Shown: piece after piece, positions 9,410 through 18,642 of the stretch
Numbering within the stretch: the first letter of the stretch is position 1
Layout: each line of letters begins with the position of its first letter
Assembly: GCF_025466085.1 (NCBI RefSeq)
Contig: NZ_JANLOD010000006.1
Span: forward strand, 124,001-188,000
Origin: Pseudomonas sp. 14P_8.1_Bac3
Lineage (GTDB): Bacteria; Pseudomonadota; Gammaproteobacteria; Pseudomonadales; Pseudomonadaceae
Reading direction: 5' to 3'
Length of the DNA stretch: 64,000 bases
The notes under the pieces: model-generated
The model's input: the letters and a program-made list of their open reading frames with translations, nothing else
The model's database searches: none
What the model was told of the DNA's origin: nothing
Translations under genes and position numbers: made by a program

Positions 9410-10225
9410 TTAAGGAATCAGCAGTTCGCGTCGGCCATCCGGATGATCGATACGCTCCCCCGGTAACTGGAAGCGCTGGTCCTTGCGGTAGTCGTAGAGG
9501 GCTCTGGCATCGGCCAGTTGCGTCATGTCCAGCTCGATCACATGGCGGCTTTCCTGGCGCCCGCTCTCGAGCAATACCTGCCCGAAAGGATCGACCACGG
9601 CACTGCCCCCGGCGAACACCGTATCGTCATCACCCTGGCCGACGCGGTTCACCACGACAGCGAACACCTGGTTTTCCTGGGCACGGGCAGTGATCGAGGT
9701 GCGATGCACGTGACCGTAAGGTTCCATGTTGCCATCGGTGACCAGGATCAGTTCTGCGCCAAGGGCCGCCACGGCCCGTGCAGTTTCCGGGAACTCGGTG
9801 TCGTAGCAGATCAACAGACCGATGCGCACCCCACGCCATTCCACGGTGCCGTAGCGATCGCCGGGTAATACCAGGCCAGGCTCGGACACCCAGAGATGAG
9901 TCTTGCGATAGCTGAGTCGAATACCTTCAGGGGTGATGAAAAGCGTCGTGTTGTAAAAATTCCCCGCGTCGTTTTCGATCAGCCCCACCACCACGGCCAC
10001 GTCATGCTCATACGCAGCCTGCTGGATGGCCTGAATGTCAGGGGCATCCAGCGACAGTGCCTGTTCGGCAATGTTCTCGTAGTTCAGGAAACCGGTGATC
10101 TGCGCTTCGGGAAACAACACGATGTCGGTGTCAGGCGCGCATTGAGCGATAGCATCCAGCGTGCGTCGCAAATTGTGCGCGGTATCACCATCGCGCCCCG
10201 CCAGTTGTACGAGTTCAAGCTTCAT
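9410..10225 (-). CDS. Carbon-nitrogen hydrolase (nitrilase superfamily)
   Basis: Cytoplasmic amidase-type enzyme of 271 residues with the complete Glu-Lys-Cys triad: E40 in LFPEAQITG, K108 in SYRKTHLW and C140 in GLLICYDTEFPE. Length and motifs fit the aliphatic amidase / N-carbamoyl amidase / omega-amidase branches. A partner PotF-like binding protein suggests N-carbamoylputrescine or another amide of a diamine, but the fold alone cannot decide. It is the first gene after the promoter shared with the divergent LuxR-type regulator, hence the probable lead enzyme of the five-gene operon. Confidence 0.85.
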   Translation of the reverse strand: MKLELVQLAGRDGDTAHNLRRTLDAIAQCAPDTDIVLFPEAQITGFLNYENIAEQALSLDAPDIQAIQQAAYEHDVAVVVGLIENDAGNFYNTTLFITPEGIRLSYRKTHLWVSEPGLVLPGDRYGTVEWRGVRIGLLICYDTEFPETARAVAALGAELILVTDGNMEPYGHVHRTSITARAQENQVFAVVVNRVGQGDDDTVFAGGSAVVDPFGQVLLESGRQESRHVIELDMTQLADARALYDYRKDQRFQLPGERIDHPDGRRELLIP

Positions 10226-10336
10226 ATTCGGACCTTGTTATCAGGGTAAATCCCGGTCAGGAAGTAAGTGACTTTTGCAAAAGGTCGATGCAATTATGCG
10301 TTTTGCCAGCGAATTTCCTATCACGTCGAGTGATTA

Positions 10337-10348
10337 ACCCCAGGGGGT
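10337..10348. promoter_or_regulatory. Inverted repeat overlapping the regulator's ribosome site
   Basis: ACCCC-AG-GGGGT is a perfect dyad ending five bases before the start of the LuxR-type gene, in the divergent control region. It could be the regulator's own operator and also provides the G-rich ribosome-binding stretch. Binding is inferred only from position and symmetry. Confidence 0.35.
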
Positions 10349-10352
10349 ATGC

Positions 10353-11162
10353 ATGACACCAACGCTCCAGGACTTGGCCTGGCACCGCTCTGCCGGCCAA
10401 CTGATCGAACATCTGGACAAGGCTGATTTCTGGCGAAGCCTGAGCCGCTTGATCGGCGAATACGTTCCGGTCGACACCTGGGCGGTGCTGCTGTTCAGCG
10501 ACGGCCGGCCTTTTGCCTTCGCAGAGAGCCCCTATCAGGGCGAGGGACCGGACCCTCTGTTCCACGATTACATCAAGGGCCTGTATCTGCTCGACCCCTT
10601 CTACATCGCCAATCGCGAGCAGCCCGCCACCGGACTGTTCCGCTTGGCAGACGTGGCACCGGAGCGCTTCAAGGAGACGGAATACTACGAGCGCTACTTC
10701 ACCCATTACGTAGAGCAGGACGAATTGCAGTACAACGTGCAACTCGATGAGGCCCGTAGCTTGTGCCTGTCGTTGGGAAGCCGTCAGATGTTCACCCCGG
10801 AACAGATTTCACTGCTGGACATGATCCGCCCGTGGGTAGTCGGCCTGATGCGCCAGCGCATGTTTTTCGAAAGCGCGATGGCAGAAAGCGTCCCTCGCCA
10901 GGCGCCGCGCTGGCAGGACAATCTGGAGGAGGCCATGGTGCGACTGGGCACTCCCCTGACCGCCAGAGAACTCGATGTGATTCGTTTGATTCTCAGTGGC
11001 TGTTCGAACAAGGAAGTGGCCAGCAAGTTGAGCATCTCGGCAGAGACCGTCAAGGTCCACCGCCGGCATGTCTACACGAAACTGAACATCAAGTCGCCGC
11101 AAGAGCTGTTTTCACTGTTCCTCAAGGCGCAGGTCGAGACGCCGGGTGGGGAGTCGACGTAG
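10353..11162 (+). CDS. LuxR-family transcriptional regulator
   Basis: A 269-residue regulator with a LuxR/FixJ helix-turn-helix at about residues 203-262 (LTARELDVIRLILSG, then SISAETVKVHRRHVYTKLNI). The N-terminal 180 residues look like a cytoplasmic sensing domain. They lack the conserved residues of acyl-homoserine-lactone binding domains and any phospho-acceptor receiver pattern. It is transcribed divergently from the C-N hydrolase operon, 127 bases away, and so is the likely activator of that operon in response to a pathway metabolite. Confidence 0.83.
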   Translation: MTPTLQDLAWHRSAGQLIEHLDKADFWRSLSRLIGEYVPVDTWAVLLFSDGRPFAFAESPYQGEGPDPLFHDYIKGLYLLDPFYIANREQPATGLFRLADVAPERFKETEYYERYFTHYVEQDELQYNVQLDEARSLCLSLGSRQMFTPEQISLLDMIRPWVVGLMRQRMFFESAMAESVPRQAPRWQDNLEEAMVRLGTPLTARELDVIRLILSGCSNKEVASKLSISAETVKVHRRHVYTKLNIKSPQELFSLFLKAQVETPGGEST

Positions 11163-11205
11163 CCGGTTTGACCTCGTTGCGCCGTGCTCAGGGGATTTGA
11201 TCGAC

Positions 11206-11535
11206 TCAGCACGTCGACATCGCGAACGTGATAAACCCCGTGGTCAACGTGGTGAACACCAGCCCGAAAAAAAACAAACCGTCGGCAATTCTTTCCAACA
11301 GGTGGTTGCGCTTCGCTCGCCGGGTGCGTAACGCCCAATAAGCGATCAGACAGGTCACCAGGTAGATGATCGCATTGATCGCCAGCATGCTCTGCCCCAT
11401 AACGTCTTCCTGGCGGATATTGATCACCACCCGCAGGATTCCGACTACCGTCAGGCACACCCCGACCATCGCGCCGGATGAGTTGAAGATGTGGATGCAA
11501 ATATCGTCATCGAGTTTGGTGCGACGGTCATTCAT
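11206..11535 (-). CDS. Small inner-membrane protein (hypothetical)
   Basis: A 109-residue protein with three predicted membrane helices at about residues 21-40, 48-68 and 85-106, and a basic loop RTRRAKRNH between the second and third. GAGGTGATGGA precedes the ATG. No known domain was recognised. It is convergent with the LuxR gene and lies downstream of the giant autotransporter on the same strand, with a hairpin between them, so it is probably transcribed separately. Confidence 0.6.
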   Translation of the reverse strand: MNDRRTKLDDDICIHIFNSSGAMVGVCLTVVGILRVVINIRQEDVMGQSMLAINAIIYLVTCLIAYWALRTRRAKRNHLLERIADGLFFFGLVFTTLTTGFITFAMSTC

Positions 11536-11608
11536 TCCATCACCTCGCGTGCCGCGCGGATAACTGTCTCGCTCATTTTCCAGTCTCTTTGTCGATTCGT
11601 TTCGGCCC

Positions 11609-11638
11609 GGATTCCATCGCGCACTCGCGGTGGAATCC
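11609..11638 (-). terminator. Hairpin after the autotransporter gene
   Basis: GGATTCCA..TGGAATCC arms continue inward through CGCG/CGCG with one wobble pair, giving a 13-pair stem and a CACT loop. It sits 11 bases beyond the autotransporter stop. No T-run is evident, but position and stability make a transcription end plausible. Confidence 0.5.
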
Positions 11639-11648
11639 GACTTTCCGA

Positions 11649-14600
11649 TCAGAAGAAGTGAGTGAAACGAAGCGCGCCTTCGCCCATGCGGTAGCCGTCT
11701 CCGGACTGTCCGGTGTAGTCGAGCCGGACTTCCGAGTGTGCGCTGACCTTGAGGTCGACACCGGCGTTGTATTGGTTCAGTTGATGCGGCGTGGCCATTT
11801 CGCTGTTGAACGATTGCACACCGTCGCCCGAACCGATCAGGCGCATATCGGTGTTCCAGTTGTCGCCGCTGTAGAACGCCTTGCCCACGGCCACCGAAGG
11901 TTTCACCTCAGCACCGTTGCTGAAGCGCAGGTGCTCACCGATTTCAACCATCGGCGAGGCCGAGAAGATCGTGCCGTTGCCGGCATTCACTTTCAGGCCC
12001 AGCACCCCGGCGTCGGACTCCTGGAAGCCATCGGTATGCACGTTGATCGCATGCACATCGACGTAAGGTTTGACGTACCAGTTGCCCCCGTCGACCAGAT
12101 AGGACGTACGCGAATGCAGACCGATGTTGTAAGCATCGAACGAGCCCTTGGCGTCGAGGTTCTGATTGCCGACCTGCAAATGTCGGGTTGACTGGTACTT
12201 GCCTTGCGAGGCATCGACGGAACCGCTGAAGGTCCACGGGCCAATCTCGCGCTTGACCACCGCGCCGAGGCTCAGCCCATTGTCAGTGACGCTGCCGACG
12301 CCGCTGGACGCCGACTCACTGCCATCGTTGTAAGCCGCCGAGCCGCCGACCCACCAGCCGTCCGCAAGCTCGTGCTGGCCGCCCACTTGCACCACATGTT
12401 CGTTGACCCGATAGGAGTCGTCGCTGCTGTTGGCATGGGTGGTCTGATCATCGACGCGCGTCCAGACACAGTCATGTTCATGCTTGTCCGAATCGAAGTC
12501 GCGCTCATCCGGGCATGTGTTCATGCGGTCGACGAACGACTCACTGGCGGTCAGCCTTGCGACGCCCACCATCTGCAGCGATTCGGCACTCAGCCCGGAC
12601 AGTGCCGCGCTATATTGTTGCGGATTTTTCACCTGGTCCAGCGCGCTGTAGAGCGGTGCCAGCGCGGTCACGCCGCTGTCGAAGTTGGCTTGCAAATGGT
12701 TCGCCAGTTGCTGGGCGTTGCGGCTCAGGCTCGCCGAGCGGGCGGCGCTGGAGAACTGCGCATTCGGCGTTACCGACAGCGTGTTGTCGGCCAGTTGCGA
12801 CGTGTAGCTGTACAGGTAATTGGAGTCGTCCTGCACGCTCAGATTGTTGACGGTCAGGCCCTTGGTCGCGGAGATGACCTGTTGGGTCGATGAAGCCATG
12901 GTCACGGGCGCCACTTTCAACGTGCCGCTGAGATTCGCCGTGCCATCGACCAGCAGGGTGGAAGCCTGGCCACCGGCGAAATCAATGTGGCTGACCAATG
13001 TCCCGGTGCTGGCAAGATTGCCGTTGAGCCGCGTACCGGGGGTGAAAATATTGCCACTCTGCAGACCGCTACCGACCACCAGTGTGCCCGGGTTGATAAT
13101 CGAACTGGCATAACTGATGCCACCCAGCACCGGTGCCCAGGTGCCGTCGTTCTCCAGCGTCCCCTGGCCCAGACGCAACGAGCCGTTGAGCGTCCCGCCA
13201 ACATTGTTGTTCACGTTGACGTCATTGCGCTGCGTAACCACCGCGTACGAATCACTGCCAATCTGCCCGCTGTTGGTCACCGTGTTGCTGGTCGCATTGC
13301 TGTTGATGACGATCGCGTCGGAGTGGCTGCTGTTGACCGTGCCAGACACATCGACATTGACAGCGTTGGCCGACGGTGCGGCGCTGTCGGCATTGACAAA
13401 GATGGCCGGCGCGTTGATCCCGGTGGTCGTCACCGCCCCTTCGACTTTCACCGTGACCGGTCCGGAAGTGCCCTGTCCCCCAGCGGTGCCCATGTAGAGC
13501 ACGCCATCGCTGGCGACCAGACCGCCACCGCCGCCAACACTTTGCGCAAAAATGCCGGTGGCGTTGCTGCCGGTTGTCGCGACGCTGCTGCCCGCCTTGA
13601 CATCGACCTGCACCACACCGCCATCGCCCGTGCTGCCCAGGTTCAACAGGCTGCGATTCTGCGGCGTGAAGGCGCCAACCGCGCTACCCGTCGTCGACAG
13701 GTCGCCGGCCAGCAATCCGCTGCCGCCGACACTCTGGGCGATGACACCATAGGCTCCGGCACCCGCGGTGGAAACATCGCCCAGCACGGTGACGCTGCTG
13801 GATTGCCCATTGCCGGACAGTCCATTGGCGATGGCGAAGTAGTTTTTCCCGCCCGTGGCGGCGGCACGAACCCAACCGCCGCCACCGCCAATGCTTTGCG
13901 CGACGATACCGTGCGCATCGAGGCCGCTGGTCTGGACGTTTTGCGCCATGACCAGCACCGGGCCACCGTCGCCGCACGCCGCGGCGGTGCCACCGCATGC
14001 CTGTACCGCCGATTTGCCGGCCAACTGGAAACCGCTCATTTGCAAACCACCGGTGCTGACCGCTCCCCCGGTTTGCGGGTTGGTCGCGGTGTCATTCAAC
14101 GTCACCAACCCGCCGCCACCACCAATGCTCATGGCGGCGATCCCGGCGGCGTAACTGCCGGTGGTCGAGACGAAAGTCGCCGGGCCTCCCGTCAGGGAAG
14201 GCATGCTGTAAACGGCCACGGCCTGGCCATTACCGGTGGCGCCGGCATTGCCGCCCAACTCGACGTTGAGCGTCTGCAACTGATCGGTCGCACCGGGAAT
14301 GCTGGTGGTCGTGAAGCCGCCCGTGCCGCCGCCACCACCGATGCTCGCGGCGAAGATGCCCAGCGAAGCGCTGCCCTCGGTCTGAATGTTGCCCTGGTTG
14401 ATAACGCTGACCTCACCACCGTTTCCGGCACTGCCACCCTGCCCGCCCACTGCGATGGTCGCGTTGAGTTTGCTCAGGTCGGTGCTGGAGTTGTTCGAGG
14501 CCGCCACCATCCCGCCGCTGCCACCGCCACCACCGACACTCATGGCGTCGATGCCGTCGGACATCGGGCCCAGGGTATGGATCGCACCTGCCGCGGCGTT

Positions 14601-17600
14601 GGTAACGTCGACTTCCTTACCGTCGCCACCCGCGCCGCCCTTGCCGGCGAATCCACCGCCGATGTCGAGCGTGATGCTCAAGTCGCCACCGCCGTCGCCA
14701 CTGGCCGGCGGCGTGGCGCCGTTGGCACTGTTGTCCTTGTAATAGCCCTTGATCAGGTCGACCACATTCTGCACGCCCTTGTCGAACAAACTACTGGCGC
14801 TGGGCACGAAGCCCATCGTGTTGTTGCTGTAAGTGGTGACGACGCTGGGCAGGGAGTTCTGCAAATACTTGAACAGTTGCGTCTGCGGATCATCGCCACC
14901 GCCCGTGGAGGCGTTCCCCCCTGAACCTCCGCCGCCACCCACGCTTTGTGCGTAGATCCCCGCCGCGTCGCCACCACCGGTGACGATGGTTCCGGCGTTG
15001 TTCACCGTCACCGTGCCGCCGTCGTTGCCGCTGCCACCATTGCCGCCGACCGCAACCCTGGCATTGAGTGTGCCGGAACTGCCATTGGCCACCCCGGCGC
15101 TGCCGTTGCCGCCACCACCGCCAATACTTTGCGCAAAGATGCCGCGCGAACCATCGGCCAGAGTGATGATCGCGCCCGTCTGGGCGTTGTTGACATTGAC
15201 GTTGCCGCCAATGTCGCCAGTGCCACCACCACCGCCGATGCCCAGTTCCAGTTCACCGGCCTTCTTGCTGTCGTTGTCGGCGAACTGCGAGGTGTCGCTG
15301 CTACCCGCGCCGCCGTTGCCGCCGCCACCGCCGATGCTTTGCGCAACAATTGCATCGCTGTCGCGAGCCATGGTCCAGATCAGGCCGTTGTTGTTGGCCG
15401 TCGCCGTGCCGCCGCTGCCACCACCGGCCCCATCGCCGCCAATCGCCAGATTGATATTGAGCGTCGAGCCCTTGGTGCTCAGTTGGGTGGAACTCGAGTC
15501 GCCGCCGTTGCCGCCGCCACCGCCGATACTTTGTACCTGCAAGCCATGGGAACCGGCGCCACTGGTGACGATCGAGAAATTGTTGGTGCCGGTGACGTTG
15601 CCGCCATCGCCACCGGCGCCACCCTTGCCACCCACCGACAGGTTGAAGTCCAGCGACGGTGCCTCCGAGCTGTTGATCAGTTGATAGGCCGCCGCCTTGC
15701 TGGCGCCGCCGTTCCCGCCGCCGCCCCCCACGCTCAATACTTGCAAGCCAAAAGCATCGCTGCCCTGCGTAAGGATCTGGCCGTCATTGACCGCCGTGAC
15801 ATCCCCGGCATTACCGCCCTTGCTGCCATCGCCGCCCACGGCCAGCGTCACATCCACTTGCGCCCCGGCTTCGAGCGAGCTGGCGGAGCCGCCGTTGCCA
15901 CCGCCGCCGCCGACTGCCATGGCCTGCATACCAATGGCATGTGCCCCGGAGGTCTGAATCACGCCGTTGTTGGCGGCAGACACTTGCAGCGTTCCGCGCT
16001 GGCCGGCAGACCCGCCGCTGCCGCCCTTGCCACCGATGGTCATGGCGAATGCACCACCCACCGTCGATGACGCGTTCCCCCCGGAGCCCCCGCCGCCGCC
16101 GACGCTGATCGCCGAGATACCGTCCGAGCGATCACCGCTGGTGACGATCACTGCACCGGGCAACAACTGGCCATTGGCATCAGCAAAATCGCCGTTCTGT
16201 ACAGTGACGGTTCCACCGGTACCGCCGATCTCACCGTTGCCACCGACAGCGAAACCGGCCAGTACGCTACCCGTGCTGACGTCACCACCCGCGCCGCCGC
16301 CCCCGCCGATGCTCTGCGCAACGATGCCGCTGGCGTCATTGCCCGTGGTGGTGATGGTGGTTTGCGAGGCATCGCCGGCAGTGCTCGAGTATGTTTGCAC
16401 GGTGACGCTCGAGCCGTTGCCACCCTCGGCACCATTACCACCCTTGGCCTTGAACGGCGAGCCGGCGCTCGCGCCATCACCACCAGACCCTCCGATGCTC
16501 TGGGCCAGAATGGCCGGCGCCGTATGACCCGTGGTGCTGACATTGATATCGCCCAGGGTCACTTGCACTGCGCCACCCGACCCCGCCGCCCCACCTGGTC
16601 CGGCGATGGCGGTGGCACCTTGAGCGGTGCCACCCATTCCGCCGTCGCCACCAAAGGACTGCGCCGCGACCGCCGCACTGAGAAACGATGTTTCGAAACT
16701 GTTGTTCAGGGGCAGGTTGACGATCTCACCCTGTCCGGAAATCGGCGAGCCGACCGCGGAAATCAGCCAACCGGGATTGTGCGCCTCCCCGGTGATAGTG
16801 GCGGTGACGCTACCGCCATTGCCGCCCGTACCGCCCACGCCGCCATGGGCTGTACCGCCACTGGCTTCCGCTGACGACCCGGCACTACCCTGACCGCCCT
16901 GGCTGAGCAAGACAATGCCCGAGCCACCGGAGACGAACGAGGCCGTGTGGGAAACCAGCGAAACCGCACCGCCATTGCCGCCGTTACCGCCCGCCCGACC
17001 ATTCGCATCGCCGACGGTTTTGATCGTTTGACCGGATCCGGAGTAGTCGGGATTGGAGTCGGCACCGGCGCCGCCAGTCGAGGTCACCAGCAAGGCCGTC
17101 GGACCAGGCTTATTGCCGTTCGCACCTTGGTGGCTGACGATGCTGCCGGCCAGATTGACGTCTACTTCACCGCCGTTACCACCGGATCCGGCCGTACCAG
17201 AGATGCCTTCGGCGGCGTTGAAACCGCCACCATAGCCACCTTGCCCGCCGGTGCTTTGCACCGCTACCGCCGCAGGGCCGGTGCTCGAACTGCTGACTTG
17301 CGAGCCTTGGCTCATGGTCAACGACAACGTGCCTGGCGTGCCGCCCAAACCGCCGGCCCCCGCTGCCGGCCCGCTGTTGCCGCCTTCGGTGCCGTTGCCA
17401 GCACCACCCGCGCCACCGGTCACGCCGAGGCCGAGCGTCGAGCCCGCACCGCCATCGGTGAGCAGGGTGCCGCCGTTGATCTGCACGGCCAGTCCGGGGC
17501 CGGCCGGAGCCGGGCTGCCGTCCTGCGGATTTTTGTCATCTCCGCTACCGGCAGCACCGGGCTGCCCCGTCTGATTATTGGTGTAGGCGCCCTGTTGCCC

Positions 17601-17732
17601 GGTCGGCAACACGACGGTCTGGGCCAACGCAGGCGTTGCCTGCAACACAACACTCAGGACCACCGCCAGTGGCGTCAGGACGAACGGATTCAAGCCGGGC
17701 AGCCGGAAGCCGCCAACATAATTCGGGGACAT
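11649..17732 (-). CDS. Giant glycine-rich autotransporter (type Va secretion)
   Basis: A 2027-residue surface protein. A signal peptide (residues 1-38, ending ALAQ) leads to a passenger of roughly 1700 residues built from about 19 recurring units. Each unit ends in a version of GI.AQSIGGGGG.GG, preceded by T.G..A. The C-terminal 270 residues form the translocating barrel and end in an aromatic strand, LRFTHFF. AAGGTAAATATCAA precedes the ATG. The repeat units are expected to form parallel beta-helix turns. A role in adhesion or aggregation is plausible but unproven. No protease triad was recognised. The gene is monocistronic and unusually rich in GGC/GGT codons. Confidence 0.88.
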   Translation of the reverse strand: MSPNYVGGFRLPGLNPFVLTPLAVVLSVVLQATPALAQTVVLPTGQQGAYTNNQTGQPGAAGSGDDKNPQDGSPAPAGPGLAVQINGGTLLTDGGAGSTLGLGVTGGAGGAGNGTEGGNSGPAAGAGGLGGTPGTLSLTMSQGSQVSSSSTGPAAVAVQSTGGQGGYGGGFNAAEGISGTAGSGGNGGEVDVNLAGSIVSHQGANGNKPGPTALLVTSTGGAGADSNPDYSGSGQTIKTVGDANGRAGGNGGNGGAVSLVSHTASFVSGGSGIVLLSQGGQGSAGSSAEASGGTAHGGVGGTGGNGGSVTATITGEAHNPGWLISAVGSPISGQGEIVNLPLNNSFETSFLSAAVAAQSFGGDGGMGGTAQGATAIAGPGGAAGSGGAVQVTLGDINVSTTGHTAPAILAQSIGGSGGDGASAGSPFKAKGGNGAEGGNGSSVTVQTYSSTAGDASQTTITTTGNDASGIVAQSIGGGGGAGGDVSTGSVLAGFAVGGNGEIGGTGGTVTVQNGDFADANGQLLPGAVIVTSGDRSDGISAISVGGGGGSGGNASSTVGGAFAMTIGGKGGSGGSAGQRGTLQVSAANNGVIQTSGAHAIGMQAMAVGGGGGNGGSASSLEAGAQVDVTLAVGGDGSKGGNAGDVTAVNDGQILTQGSDAFGLQVLSVGGGGGNGGASKAAAYQLINSSEAPSLDFNLSVGGKGGAGGDGGNVTGTNNFSIVTSGAGSHGLQVQSIGGGGGNGGDSSSTQLSTKGSTLNINLAIGGDGAGGGSGGTATANNNGLIWTMARDSDAIVAQSIGGGGGNGGAGSSDTSQFADNDSKKAGELELGIGGGGGTGDIGGNVNVNNAQTGAIITLADGSRGIFAQSIGGGGGNGSAGVANGSSGTLNARVAVGGNGGSGNDGGTVTVNNAGTIVTGGGDAAGIYAQSVGGGGGSGGNASTGGGDDPQTQLFKYLQNSLPSVVTTYSNNTMGFVPSASSLFDKGVQNVVDLIKGYYKDNSANGATPPASGDGGGDLSITLDIGGGFAGKGGAGGDGKEVDVTNAAAGAIHTLGPMSDGIDAMSVGGGGGSGGMVAASNNSSTDLSKLNATIAVGGQGGSAGNGGEVSVINQGNIQTEGSASLGIFAASIGGGGGTGGFTTTSIPGATDQLQTLNVELGGNAGATGNGQAVAVYSMPSLTGGPATFVSTTGSYAAGIAAMSIGGGGGLVTLNDTATNPQTGGAVSTGGLQMSGFQLAGKSAVQACGGTAAACGDGGPVLVMAQNVQTSGLDAHGIVAQSIGGGGGWVRAAATGGKNYFAIANGLSGNGQSSSVTVLGDVSTAGAGAYGVIAQSVGGSGLLAGDLSTTGSAVGAFTPQNRSLLNLGSTGDGGVVQVDVKAGSSVATTGSNATGIFAQSVGGGGGLVASDGVLYMGTAGGQGTSGPVTVKVEGAVTTTGINAPAIFVNADSAAPSANAVNVDVSGTVNSSHSDAIVINSNATSNTVTNSGQIGSDSYAVVTQRNDVNVNNNVGGTLNGSLRLGQGTLENDGTWAPVLGGISYASSIINPGTLVVGSGLQSGNIFTPGTRLNGNLASTGTLVSHIDFAGGQASTLLVDGTANLSGTLKVAPVTMASSTQQVISATKGLTVNNLSVQDDSNYLYSYTSQLADNTLSVTPNAQFSSAARSASLSRNAQQLANHLQANFDSGVTALAPLYSALDQVKNPQQYSAALSGLSAESLQMVGVARLTASESFVDRMNTCPDERDFDSDKHEHDCVWTRVDDQTTHANSSDDSYRVNEHVVQVGGQHELADGWWVGGSAAYNDGSESASSGVGSVTDNGLSLGAVVKREIGPWTFSGSVDASQGKYQSTRHLQVGNQNLDAKGSFDAYNIGLHSRTSYLVDGGNWYVKPYVDVHAINVHTDGFQESDAGVLGLKVNAGNGTIFSASPMVEIGEHLRFSNGAEVKPSVAVGKAFYSGDNWNTDMRLIGSGDGVQSFNSEMATPHQLNQYNAGVDLKVSAHSEVRLDYTGQSGDGYRMGEGALRFTHFF

Positions 17733-17933
17733 TTGATATTTACCTTGGAGTGCCCGTGGAGCCGGGCTGAGGCGCTCATGATAAGAATCAGCGCGCGCTT
17801 TTTGGACTCGCGTTCTCCAAGGTTTGAATCAAGCGCAAAAGATCTTCCGGATCAATACGTTGCCCAGCCAGCGGCGTTTCACACAGCACCGCCCGCGCAA
17901 AATTAACTCAGGTTTTGACGCTATCGATTGGAC

Positions 17934-18560
17934 TCAGGTGAAGTTGACCACCATCCGCACCAAGGCATCTTCAATGGCCTGGCGACTGCCAGGCTCAAGG
18001 GTCTGCGGGTCGTTGAGCATGGCGCGCAACACGCCACTGATCGCGTGCGTCAGCACAAAGGCGTCAGCCTCATCGAGCATGCGCCGTTGCTGAGGGGCGT
18101 CCACCAGGCCAATGTCGGTGAAGTACTGAATGATGGCTGCGCGCAACTGCGGCAACGGCGTGCCCGCGCCCCGACTCAGCAGGTAATGCATCAACACCCC
18201 ATGCACCCCGGTACGCCCGCCATAGGCGTTGACGATCGCACGGATCACCGCACGAACCCGCGCCCCAGGCGCCACAGGTTCATCGCTGCTGATGACGGTC
18301 ATCACCTCGCGGGTCAATGCACCCAACTCGCGCAGCGCCAACTCATCAAGAACCCGCTGTTTGTTGGGGAAATACTGATAGAGCGTGCCGATGCTGACGC
18401 CGGCCAGTTCGGCGACATGGTTGGTGGTAAAGCCCTCGATGCCGTCCCGCTCGAGGATCCGCCGTGAGGCCTCCAATATGAGTTCGACCTTGACCTGGGC
18501 CCGTGATTGCGAGGGCAACCTACGGTCATCCGGCTGATTTTCCTTTGTTTTTTTTGCCAA
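17934..18560 (-). CDS. TetR-family transcriptional repressor
   Basis: About 208 residues with a classic TetR helix-turn-helix near residues 30-75 (ILEASRRILERDGIEGFTT, VAELAGVSIGTLYQYFPNK) and a longer ligand-binding C-terminal half. The frame stays open upstream to 18641, but that would overlap the divergent hydrolase. A TTG start (LAKKTKEN) preceded by CGGGAG at seven bases is preferred. The ATG at 18620 is the alternative. Divergence from the hydrolase gene suggests it represses that gene and itself. Confidence 0.85.
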   Translation of the reverse strand: MAKKTKENQPDDRRLPSQSRAQVKVELILEASRRILERDGIEGFTTNHVAELAGVSIGTLYQYFPNKQRVLDELALRELGALTREVMTVISSDEPVAPGARVRAVIRAIVNAYGGRTGVHGVLMHYLLSRGAGTPLPQLRAAIIQYFTDIGLVDAPQQRRMLDEADAFVLTHAISGVLRAMLNDPQTLEPGSRQAIEDALVRMVVNFT

Positions 18561-18642
18561 GAGCGCGCTCCCGAAAGGCGAGTACAGGCAGGCGAAATGT
18601 CTACCTATTATGGCAGCCATATCGCAACCAACAGGTGACACC

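Noticed and set aside
12987..14924. A 645-codon open frame on the plus strand inside the autotransporter gene
   Set aside because: It mirrors the glycine-rich repeats (opposite-strand frames of GGC/GGT/GCC-rich DNA stay open), has no signal, domain or ribosome site, and lies wholly within a well-supported gene.
13000..16900. CRISPR-like regular repetition
   Set aside because: The periodicity is protein-coding (glycine-rich units in one continuous frame), unit lengths vary, and there are no identical direct repeats with unique spacers.
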